DNA of 64,000 nucleotides from positions 1-64,000 of the forward strand of contig NZ_JBBMEY010000001.1 of the NCBI RefSeq assembly GCF_040096285.1, written 5' to 3'. Both the position numbers and the translations under genes were made by a program. Below the pieces are notes generated by a model. That model saw nothing but the letters and a program-made list of their open reading frames with translations, was not told the DNA's origin and did not search any database. Positions 1-7,079 of the stretch are shown here, piece after piece. The stretch comes from Ruminococcoides intestinihominis. GTDB lineage: Bacteria > Bacillota > Clostridia > Oscillospirales > Acutalibacteraceae. Every line of letters begins with the position of its first letter. Position 1 is the first letter of the stretch.

Positions 1-42
1 AGAAGGAGTTTGTTTTTTATACTCATCGCTAAAGCTTTTTTG

Positions 43-70
43 AACCCCCGATACAATCGGGGGTTTTCGT
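43..70 (+). terminator. Rho-independent terminator of an upstream plus-strand gene
   Basis: An 8-bp GC-rich stem (45-52 with 56-63) has a 3-base loop and is followed by TTTTCGTT on the plus strand. No gene ending just before it lies in the window, so it must serve a gene that begins to the left. Confidence 0.8.
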
Positions 71-78
71 TATACAAA

Positions 79-114
79 AAAGAACCACTAATGACTAGCC
101 CATTAGTGGTTCTT
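79..114 (-). terminator. Terminator of the Tp47-like protein gene
   Basis: A 14-bp perfect stem (80-93 with 101-114) is followed by a T run on the minus strand only. It lies about 20 bases past the stop codon of the gene at 136-2028. Confidence 0.85.
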
Positions 115-135
115 AAAATATGTATTGTTAAATAA

Positions 136-2028
136 TTATTTAACCTTTACTTTACACTTTAGAGTGATACCGTTTGCCTTTACAGTAATAGTAGCATTAC
201 CCTTTTTCTTAGCAACTACTTTACCCTTAGCATTTACAGTAGCAACCTTAGTATTAGATGACTTAAAAGTTACCTTGCCGATTTTGCCCTGTACTTTTAG
301 AGTATAGTTCTTTTTAGCCTTTAGGTTAAGCGTAGTTCTGTTAAGTGTTGGGTTCTTAACTGTTACTTTGAAAGTTCTAGATACTCTATTATTTGTAACT
401 GTAATTACTGCAATACCTTTCTTTACACCTGTTACTACACCGGTTGAAGAAACCTTAGCTACTCTAGTATTGTTACTCTTATAAGTTGTCTTACCCTTAC
501 CATTCTTTACAGCAGCCTTAACAGTAGTTCTGCCCTTTACATATACTGATCCTTTAGTTCTAGCCAGAGAAACTGTTGTTTTCTTAACTACAGGCTTAGT
601 AGGTGTAGTTGTAGATGGCTTTGTAGTAGTTGGAGTTGTAGTAGTAGGTGTAGTTTCTGTTGGAGTTGTTTCTGTAGGTGTTGTTTCAGTTGGAACTTCT
701 CTCTTAACTAATGAGTTAATAGCAAGTGTTAGGTGCTTAACCTGTTCATTAATAGAAGCCTGATTTCTAGCATTAGCCAGTAAATCAACAGACTCATCAA
801 GTTCTGTCTTAAGGTCTTTCCAAGAGTCAACTGTGTAATCATTTTCATTTAGAGCATTAGCCTGATCAACAAGTTTCTGTAGTTCAGTCTTATCTAATTC
901 ATCAGTTGACTGTGCAGGTAGGTTATCAGCGGTAATCTGGAAGTTTACTGTATAATCTTCGTAACCTAGAGCATAGATAGTAAGTTTCCAATAGCCTGTA
1001 CCGTCTGTATTTTCAGGTAGCTTAAATCTATAAGAATCTGTTAAACCTAGCTGAATACCCATTACTTTATGCATCCAGTTATCGGAAGCAAACTTTGTAC
1101 CGAATGATACAAGCTTATTAGAGTATGAGTTATCATCACCGTAGTAATCCCAACGAACTGCATACATCTTTGAACCTAAAGCACCGTATCCGTCACCCTT
1201 AAAGTCAACTCTAATGTATTCACCATATGAACCAACATCATCACCGTCTTTAACTTCAATGTTTACATTTTCTGCTTTCTTTAGGTCAGCACCTTCAATA
1301 CCGGAAGTTGTACCTACATTTCTCTGAGAGAATGAATATGTACCGTCAGTATTCTTTTCAGCATACTTTAGACCATTTGTATTTTCGTCAAGGTTAGCAG
1401 TTAAACTGTATGACTGTAGGTTCATTTCAGTAAAGCCACCCTTAACCTCTTCACCTGACTTTACAACTGTATATTTACTTTCAAAGTCGGCTAAATCATC
1501 ATTCTTAACTGCAACAGGAATGTACTTCATACCTGTAACATCATAACTAGTCATAGTGTAAGCAACACCATCATATGTAAATTTACCTCTTGAAAAGTCA
1601 GTAATCTTTGTACCATCTGTTAATACTAAAACATTGTTATTATCTTCTTTAGTCCAATAAGAAACTGCAAATTCTTTTTCATTTTCATTTGCATCCTTAG
1701 CAAAAATATCTGCTGAACATTGGAAACTACCTCTGTGTAGTCCATGGTTAGTTGTTGCTCTTGATACTACATCAAAAGCACCCTTATCGTATTCATTATG
1801 CGAATCCAGAACATCAGAAGATGCAGTCCAGTTATTATCTGCTACATATACACCCTCAGACTTCCAATATTCATCCCATGTTAATCCGGCAAATACATAA
1901 GTATAGTCCTTAGCATTAACATCACTGTTAGTTGTTTCAGCAAAAATACTCATCTGACCAACACTAACAGTCATCATACCAGCCATAGCAATAGCTGATG
2001 CTTTCTTTAGAAATGTAGATTTTTCCAT
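136..2028 (-). CDS. Secreted Tp47-like protein with FIVAR, Thr-rich linker and Big_2 domains
   Basis: This 630-residue surface protein starts with a Sec signal peptide (about residues 1-31). Residues about 40-370 match the Treponema pallidum Tp47 lipoprotein as I remember it: VSRAT-x2-HG, GMK(F/Y)(V/I)PVAV, ENTNGLK and a DYYGDD-x-SY block are all conserved. Tp47 is a penicillin-binding carboxypeptidase; catalysis here is only inferred. There follow a FIVAR-type helical module (about 385-450), a TETTP/TTTTP linker and two Big_2 immunoglobulin-like domains rich in Lys. Unlike Tp47 there is no lipobox, LPXTG or membrane tail, so wall attachment probably uses the basic Big_2 repeats. The start has a good AGGAGG site. 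A perfect palindrome lies just upstream and a terminator just downstream, so it is a single-gene unit. Confidence 0.85.
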   Translation of the reverse strand: MEKSTFLKKASAIAMAGMMTVSVGQMSIFAETTNSDVNAKDYTYVFAGLTWDEYWKSEGVYVADNNWTASSDVLDSHNEYDKGAFDVVSRATTNHGLHRGSFQCSADIFAKDANENEKEFAVSYWTKEDNNNVLVLTDGTKITDFSRGKFTYDGVAYTMTSYDVTGMKYIPVAVKNDDLADFESKYTVVKSGEEVKGGFTEMNLQSYSLTANLDENTNGLKYAEKNTDGTYSFSQRNVGTTSGIEGADLKKAENVNIEVKDGDDVGSYGEYIRVDFKGDGYGALGSKMYAVRWDYYGDDNSYSNKLVSFGTKFASDNWMHKVMGIQLGLTDSYRFKLPENTDGTGYWKLTIYALGYEDYTVNFQITADNLPAQSTDELDKTELQKLVDQANALNENDYTVDSWKDLKTELDESVDLLANARNQASINEQVKHLTLAINSLVKREVPTETTPTETTPTETTPTTTTPTTTKPSTTTPTKPVVKKTTVSLARTKGSVYVKGRTTVKAAVKNGKGKTTYKSNNTRVAKVSSTGVVTGVKKGIAVITVTNNRVSRTFKVTVKNPTLNRTTLNLKAKKNYTLKVQGKIGKVTFKSSNTKVATVNAKGKVVAKKKGNATITVKANGITLKCKVKVK

Positions 2029-2054
2029 TTCTTAATCCTCCTTGAATATATTTT

Positions 2055-2070
2055 GTTAGCAATTGCTAAC
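2055..2070. promoter_or_regulatory. Perfect 16-bp operator-like palindrome upstream of the Tp47-like gene
   Basis: GTTAGCAATTGCTAAC is a perfect dyad located 27 bases before the start codon. Two near-copies (6837-6852 and 6857-6872) lie in the leader of the apbE operon. A shared repressor is inferred. The arms loosely resemble DtxR/IdeR-type sites, but the regulator is not in the window. Confidence 0.5.
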
Positions 2071-2078
2071 TTCTATTC

Positions 2079-2110
2079 AAAAAAATAGTTATAACCTATA
2101 ACTATTTTTT
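2079..2110. terminator. Bidirectional A/T-flanked hairpin between the flavin operon and the Tp47-like gene
   Basis: The stem AGTTATA (2087-2093) pairs with 2097-2103 and extends through an A run against a T run. It sits directly after the stop of the gene at 2116 and gives a U tract in either direction. It most likely ends the apbE operon. Confidence 0.65.
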
Positions 2111-2115
2111 ATTGA

Positions 2116-2619
2116 CTAATTAAAAACTTTCATTTTAGTTGAAGTTAATATTTTAATTACCTTAGTTGATACAATACCGATAACAAAACCTGTCACTACA
2201 CCGGAAACTAATAATACAGAAAAATAATAAGCAATACTTAAATTGTTAAGTACTATTGATGCTGCTATAAGTTGTCCTAGGTTGTGCAAAACACCACCAA
2301 CCACACTTACACCAACAGTAGAAAATAACTTAAACTTTTTGAAAATTATCATTCCCATTAAACTAAGAATACCACCTGAGAAACTATATATTAATGAAAA
2401 CACATTACCAAAGAGAATTCCCATTAATAATATTCTAATTAGGGATATTCCGATAGTTTCTTTAAACCCAAGAACATATAAGGAAGTAACTACAACAATA
2501 TTTGCAATTCCAAGTTTAATTCCCGGTATTCCAAAATTAATAGGAATAATTGCTTCAATATAACTAAAAATCATTGCAAGTGCAATAAACATTCCTATCT
2601 TTGCAGTTTTCTTTACCAA
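2116..2619 (-). CDS. Gx transporter family membrane protein
   Basis: This 167-residue very hydrophobic protein has about five membrane segments and matches the Gx transporter/heptaprenyl diphosphate synthase component I family (Hpre_diP_synt_I), which resembles ECF transporter S components. The start is TTG with GGAAG seven bases upstream. It is the last gene of the apbE operon, 11 bases after the NusG domain II gene. In electron-transfer loci of Firmicutes, such proteins occur beside ApbE and FMN-binding proteins and have been linked to flavin or quinone supply. Which cargo applies here cannot be read from the sequence. Confidence 0.75.
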   Translation of the reverse strand: MVKKTAKIGMFIALAMIFSYIEAIIPINFGIPGIKLGIANIVVVTSLYVLGFKETIGISLIRILLMGILFGNVFSLIYSFSGGILSLMGMIIFKKFKLFSTVGVSVVGGVLHNLGQLIAASIVLNNLSIAYYFSVLLVSGVVTGFVIGIVSTKVIKILTSTKMKVFN

Positions 2620-2630
2620 AAAATCACTTC

Positions 2631-3005
2631 CTACTTTACTATTGCATCTAAATCATCATTATTACTTATAATTTCATCATCAGTAATTTCTACAACTAAT
2701 TTGTGTGGTAGGCAAATTAAGCTTTCATTTGTTTTTGAAATATCACCTTTATCAACACAATATTTATCAGGACAATCAGCCTCTTCCATATGAACTTTGC
2801 CATCCTTAATAACAACTTTGTTATGACCTAAATCTGTATCTATACCAATAACTTTATTTTCACTTAAACTATAAGTTCCATATGTTGAGCCATTCTCTGT
2901 TATAACAACTGTTTTGCCACTTTTGTTATTAAAATTAAAAATTAAAAATACAATACCGGCAAAAACAAGTAAACTAACAACAAGAATAATATCTCTCTTT
3001 TTCAT
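2631..3005 (-). CDS. NusG domain II-containing membrane-anchored protein
   Basis: A 124-residue protein with one N-terminal membrane segment and a small extracytoplasmic NusG domain II fold. The conserved C-(x)4-C pair (DCPDKYC) and the later CLPHK motif, typical of these proteins, are present. I chose ATG at 3005 rather than an upstream in-frame TTG at 3032, because the preceding gene ends TGA one base before this ATG, a tight coupling arrangement. These proteins are common partners of RnfG/FMN-binding and ApbE genes. Their exact role in redox chains is not settled. Confidence 0.75.
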   Translation of the reverse strand: MKKRDIILVVSLLVFAGIVFLIFNFNNKSGKTVVITENGSTYGTYSLSENKVIGIDTDLGHNKVVIKDGKVHMEEADCPDKYCVDKGDISKTNESLICLPHKLVVEITDDEIISNNDDLDAIVK

Positions 3006-3006
3006 A

Positions 3007-3867
3007 TCAAACACCAATAAAATATAGTACAACTAAGAGAATTACTGCTCTGAGAAGTACATACCAAATCTCATTACCTCTAACTTTTCCCGAGACACCT
3101 GTATTTTGCTTAGGACAAACTGAGATACATTCACCACATTGGAAACACTCACCACTAACATTCCCTTTACCTCTCTCAGGAATATCAATATTAGCAGGAC
3201 AAATATTTTTACAAGCTTTACAGCCTTTGATACAATTTTCTCTTTTTCTTGTTACAGCAGTAAAAGGTAATGACGGTAGTAGTGAGAAAACTGCTCCCAT
3301 AGGACAAAGAAATCTGCAAAAAAATCTCTTAATAAAGAACATACCTACCATAATAACTGCTAAAGCTATTATTCCAAAAGTATATCCGTCAAATCTAAAG
3401 TTAAATGAAACTATCATTGAGAATACATCCCATGGACTTTTACCTTGCAGATAGGATGAATAGGCTAAGAAATACATAATAACTATAAATAGCAGTACTA
3501 CATATTTTAAATAGCTTAGTACTTTAGAAAGTTTATCATTGAGTTTAAATGGTTTTTTCTTCATCTTCTTACAGATAAAAAGGTAAAGTTTATGTAACAA
3601 ATCACCCATTGTACCAAAAGCACAAGCATATCCACAGAAAAATCTGCCAAATACTATTGTATAAACACATAGTGCAATCAGTACGGCTAAAAAGGAATTA
3701 AGTGCAACACTTGAGCCTAAACCTATTTGAGTAAAGATATATTTTACACCATTAAAGACACTTGTGAATGTAGACGGAAACAATAGAAAGAATAAAATCT
3801 GAATTGCTAATCTAACATACATATTAAGTTGTTTTTTCTTTTTAGGTGTTAGTTTAATACTTTTCAT
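3007..3867 (-). CDS. NapH/CcoG-like polytopic 4Fe-4S membrane protein
   Basis: A 286-residue protein with about five membrane segments. It carries two membrane-embedded cysteine motifs (CGYACAFG and CRFLCPMG) and a C-terminal two-cluster ferredoxin domain (CIKGCKACKNICP, then CFQCGECISVCP). This layout is that of NapH-type quinol/Fe-S electron conduits. In this operon it is the likely step that moves electrons across the membrane to the FMN-binding proteins encoded just before it. GGAAG precedes the ATG. The gene follows the single FMN-binding gene by 17 bases. Confidence 0.85.
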   Translation of the reverse strand: MKSIKLTPKKKKQLNMYVRLAIQILFFLLFPSTFTSVFNGVKYIFTQIGLGSSVALNSFLAVLIALCVYTIVFGRFFCGYACAFGTMGDLLHKLYLFICKKMKKKPFKLNDKLSKVLSYLKYVVLLFIVIMYFLAYSSYLQGKSPWDVFSMIVSFNFRFDGYTFGIIALAVIMVGMFFIKRFFCRFLCPMGAVFSLLPSLPFTAVTRKRENCIKGCKACKNICPANIDIPERGKGNVSGECFQCGECISVCPKQNTGVSGKVRGNEIWYVLLRAVILLVVLYFIGV

Positions 3868-3884
3868 AAATTATATTACTTCCA

Positions 3885-4388
3885 TTACTTTACTGCTTTA
3901 TTAAGTGCAATAGTAGCTGCATTTTTGATACCTGTTGAACTAAATGTTGCACCACTTACTGTATCAACATCGGTTGTTTGTTTATCAAGCATTGTATTAA
4001 TAATATTCTTTGCTGAAGCTAAATAACTTGAGTCTTCTTTATCGGCAGATACAACATTAATTTCTGTTATAATGTCATTCTTAACAGTTAAGCTGACTCT
4101 GATATTACCACCAAAACCTTTAGCCTCACCGTCATATGTGCCATCTTTATATTTAGAAGATATTGTAGTTTCTTCTACTTTTGACTCTTTACCGTTATTT
4201 TTATTAATTTTAGTTTTAATATCTTCAATGTAATTATCATCATATTCAACTTGTTTCTCTAATGATGATACTTTTGTATTTAATTCTTTTATTGTGTTAT
4301 CTTTAGCATTAATATCAACAAAAAAGTTATAACCAACAATAACACAAACACATAAAAGAAAGTTAAATAATTTAAACCAAAAATTCAC
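3885..4388 (-). CDS. Membrane-anchored FMN-binding protein (one flavinylation site)
   Basis: A 167-residue protein with an N-terminal membrane anchor, a coiled-coil stalk (about residues 28-65) and one FMN-binding (RnfG/NqrC-like) domain. The motif DTVSGATFSS contains the Thr to which ApbE attaches FMN by a phosphoester bond (about Thr148). I chose GTG at 4388, which has AGGGAG six bases upstream; a TTG further up overlaps the previous gene. The stop of the triple-domain protein is two bases before this start, so the two are coupled. Confidence 0.85.
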   Translation of the reverse strand: MNFWFKLFNFLLCVCVIVGYNFFVDINAKDNTIKELNTKVSSLEKQVEYDDNYIEDIKTKINKNNGKESKVEETTISSKYKDGTYDGEAKGFGGNIRVSLTVKNDIITEINVVSADKEDSSYLASAKNIINTMLDKQTTDVDTVSGATFSSTGIKNAATIALNKAVK

Positions 4389-4389
4389 T

Positions 4390-5766
4390 TTAATCTCCCT
4401 TAACTTCTGCAATTAAAAGTGCTTTATTAACAGCTTCAATAATTGCTTTTGATGAACAAGTTGCACCACTAACTGTATCAACAACAGTAGAATTTTTATT
4501 GAGAATTTGTTTAACAACACTTGGGTATTTTGTTGTACCTCTTACTGCTCTATTCAAATACCAGTCATTTGCAGTATCGTATTTATCACCAACACCCATA
4601 ACTTCATCAATAGAAGTTATAACATCATCAAAAATAGAAATTTTTAATGATAAGGTATATTCTTCAAAATCAAAGCTATCATCAGGATAACATACTACTT
4701 GTGCCATATATGTACCATTTTCATACTTAAGTTTTACTGTTGGGCTACTAGGTAAAGTAGTTGAAGTTGAATTATTTGTAGTAGTGGTAATAGTGGTTGT
4801 AGGAACTGTTGTTGTTTGCTTTACATAGGCCTTTTGTAAAGCATTTGAAACAGCCTCTATTATGCCATTAGAACTAAAAGTTGCACCACTTACTGTATCA
4901 ACAGCAGCAGTTTGTTTAGTGATAATACTTGAAGTTAATTTTCTTGCCTTTGTAAAGAACTGTTCATCATCTTCTGTGCTAAGAATATTTATCTTATAGA
5001 TTTTGCCATTCTTAATAACAACAGAAACTTTTATATCTCCTTTATAACCCTCACCAACACCAATATATGTGCCATCTTTGAAAGTAGCATTATTCATATT
5101 AGGAACACTTGGCTTTGTAGGAAATTTCTTTGGAGTTGTTGTGGTTGCTATATTATTAGTATTTTTATTGTTATTTGCATAACTTTTTGAATTATCTTTA
5201 TTGACAACTGCTTTTGATATTGCATTAGAAACTGCTTCAATAAGTCCATTAGAACTATATGTAGCACCTGAAACAGTATCTACATTTGTATTTTGCTTAG
5301 CATAGATTGATTTTAACAATCCTTTTGCTTTTGCAATATAATCATCACCATCACCGGTTTTTACAATATCTATATTTGTTATTTTACCATTCTTAATAGT
5401 TACTTTTACAGTAAGGTTGCCATTAAAACCAACACCTGTTCCGTAATATGTACCGTCTTTATACTTTTGATTACTATTTAAAGTTAAAGGTAAAACACTC
5501 TTTACCTTTTCACTGTTTGAAGTTGAATTATTATTTCCACTTTCACTTGGTAAAGGTGATGTTGTTATGGCATTACTACCGGTAGAGCTAGTGGTAGTTG
5601 AATTTGTTGTAGAATTTTCAATATTAATGGTTTCTCTTTTATTTACAGAATCAGCACTAAAACTACCATTTGTAAAGCTATTTACTGCAAAAGCAACACA
5701 AACCACTAACACTAACAATGGAAGAATATATTTAATTTTAGAAATATTTTTAAATATATTTTTCAT
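4390..5766 (-). CDS. Triple FMN-binding extracellular protein
   Basis: A 458-residue protein with an N-terminal signal/anchor (about 12-32), a Ser/Thr/Asn-rich spacer, and three FMN-binding domains at about 100-190, 228-315 and 345-455, separated by Thr-rich linkers. Each ends in DTVSGAT-x-SS, giving predicted FMN-Thr sites at about 169, 296 and 436. The third domain is the most divergent, with a longer insert. This architecture resembles PplA-like multi-flavinylated shuttles that carry electrons through the wall. ATG overlaps the apbE stop (TAATG), so translation is coupled to the enzyme that would modify it. Confidence 0.88.
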   Translation of the reverse strand: MKNIFKNISKIKYILPLLVLVVCVAFAVNSFTNGSFSADSVNKRETINIENSTTNSTTTSSTGSNAITTSPLPSESGNNNSTSNSEKVKSVLPLTLNSNQKYKDGTYYGTGVGFNGNLTVKVTIKNGKITNIDIVKTGDGDDYIAKAKGLLKSIYAKQNTNVDTVSGATYSSNGLIEAVSNAISKAVVNKDNSKSYANNNKNTNNIATTTTPKKFPTKPSVPNMNNATFKDGTYIGVGEGYKGDIKVSVVIKNGKIYKINILSTEDDEQFFTKARKLTSSIITKQTAAVDTVSGATFSSNGIIEAVSNALQKAYVKQTTTVPTTTITTTTNNSTSTTLPSSPTVKLKYENGTYMAQVVCYPDDSFDFEEYTLSLKISIFDDVITSIDEVMGVGDKYDTANDWYLNRAVRGTTKYPSVVKQILNKNSTVVDTVSGATCSSKAIIEAVNKALLIAEVKGD

Positions 5767-6812
5767 TATTTATTAACCACCTTAATATCCAAATCAGAAG
5801 AAAATATATCTTTAATACCATCAGAAATAATTAACTTATTGTCACTTGTATAAAGGATAAAATCAAAATTATAATTTGATTTTTTATAAAAATCAATTGC
5901 TTTATCTTTACCCATAACAAACAGTGATGTTGAAAGTGCATCAGCTAAAGTACCATCACTTGAAATAATAGTAACTGATGTAAGTCCATTGTTTGCAGGA
6001 TAACCATTTGATGGATCTAAGATATGATGATAGGTTTTACCATTCTTAGTGAAATTTCTTTCATATCCACCGGAAGTAATAACTGCTTTATCTGATGTTT
6101 GTAACACACCTAAATATTCATCTTCACCAATTGGATTTTGTATTCCGACTTTCCAAAGTGAACCATCAGGCTTTTTACCTAAAACTTGAACATTACCACC
6201 TAAAGTTACCATACCACTTTTGATATTATTCTCTTTAAAAATATCAATAATCTTTGATGAGGTATATCCCTTGGCAATAGCACCTAAATCAATTTTCATA
6301 TTACTATCTTTAAAAGATACTTCATTTTTTCTTTCATCAATTTTAATATTATCAATATCCATATGATTAAGTAATGGTTTTATTTCATTATCTTTAGGTA
6401 CATAATAATTCTTTGTGGTAAATCCCCAAAGCTCCATTAATGGATAAATTGTTGGATTAAATGCACTATTAGTTGCTTTAGAAATTTTTACTGACTCTTT
6501 AATAAGTGACATTGTATCGGCAGACACAACTTGCTTTTTATTTTTATTTAATTTACTGATTTCACTTGTTGACTTACCTGTTGATAAAATGCTATCAAGT
6601 TTATTAACTTCCTTTTCTGCTTTAGCAACAGCCTTTTCACCATTATCCCCATAAGCATCGACTTCCATATAAGTATCCATAGCAAAAAATTCTTTTGATG
6701 CCGGAATAGTATCATTAACTGTAGTTTTTGAAGTATTCACTTCATTTTCATTACTGCAACCAACAAGCATAATTATTAAAATTAATACACTAAAAGCCTT
6801 TATAAATCTCAT
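5766..6812 (-). CDS. apbE: ApbE, FAD:protein FMN transferase (lipoprotein)
   Basis: A 348-residue lipoprotein with signal peptide and lipobox LVGC. It transfers FMN from FAD to Thr in SGA(S/T) motifs of exported proteins. Family marks seen are MDTYMEV near the N terminus, DLGAIAKGY, GGNVQVLG, HHILDPSNGYP and a TLADALST block that helps bind magnesium. It is the first gene of an operon whose next two genes encode four such target motifs. A strong promoter and two operator-like dyads lie upstream. Confidence 0.93.
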   Translation of the reverse strand: MRFIKAFSVLILIIMLVGCSNENEVNTSKTTVNDTIPASKEFFAMDTYMEVDAYGDNGEKAVAKAEKEVNKLDSILSTGKSTSEISKLNKNKKQVVSADTMSLIKESVKISKATNSAFNPTIYPLMELWGFTTKNYYVPKDNEIKPLLNHMDIDNIKIDERKNEVSFKDSNMKIDLGAIAKGYTSSKIIDIFKENNIKSGMVTLGGNVQVLGKKPDGSLWKVGIQNPIGEDEYLGVLQTSDKAVITSGGYERNFTKNGKTYHHILDPSNGYPANNGLTSVTIISSDGTLADALSTSLFVMGKDKAIDFYKKSNYNFDFILYTSDNKLIISDGIKDIFSSDLDIKVVNK

Positions 6813-6836
6813 AAAAACCTCACACTTATCTCCTAA

Positions 6837-6852
6837 GTTAGCAATAGCTAAA
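6837..6852. promoter_or_regulatory. Operator-like site 1 in the apbE leader
   Basis: GTTAGCAATAGCTAAA matches 14 of 16 positions of the perfect palindrome at 2055-2070. It starts exactly 20 bp from site 2, so both would face the same side of the helix. Confidence 0.45.
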
Positions 6853-6856
6853 TTGA

Positions 6857-6872
6857 GTTAGCATATCCTAAC
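6857..6872. promoter_or_regulatory. Operator-like site 2 at the apbE transcription start
   Basis: GTTAGCATATCCTAAC has matching GTTAG/CTAAC ends and lies 8 bases downstream of the -10 box, over the expected transcription start. A repressor bound here would block initiation. Confidence 0.45.
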
Positions 6873-6880
6873 CATTTAGT

Positions 6881-6909
6881 ATTATAGCAAAGCACTTTTA
6901 TTTTTTCAA
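6881..6909 (-). promoter_or_regulatory. Sigma-A promoter of the apbE electron-transfer operon
   Basis: TTGAAA (6904-6909), 17-bp spacer and TATAAT (6881-6886) read on the minus strand toward apbE. It is the only strong promoter before the six-gene run. Confidence 0.8.
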
Positions 6910-7027
6910 CAGTAGATTTTCTAATATTTCATATTTTGTTAAAATGGCTCATAAATTTTTCATATTATAAAAGTATTTATGAATAATCTGCATTATAATG
7001 ATTAATAAGTAATCTTTTTATATATAA

Positions 7028-7056
7028 AAAGGTGCAGTTAAATTAACTGCACCTTA
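7028..7056 (-). terminator. Terminator of the MerR/DXS-like operon
   Basis: The 11-bp perfect stem GGTGCAGTTAA (7031-7041) pairs with 7043-7053 and is followed by TTTTTATAT on the minus strand, 24 bases after the stop of the DXS-like gene. Confidence 0.88.
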
Positions 7057-7079
7057 AAAATTGATTATTTTGTAAAGGA

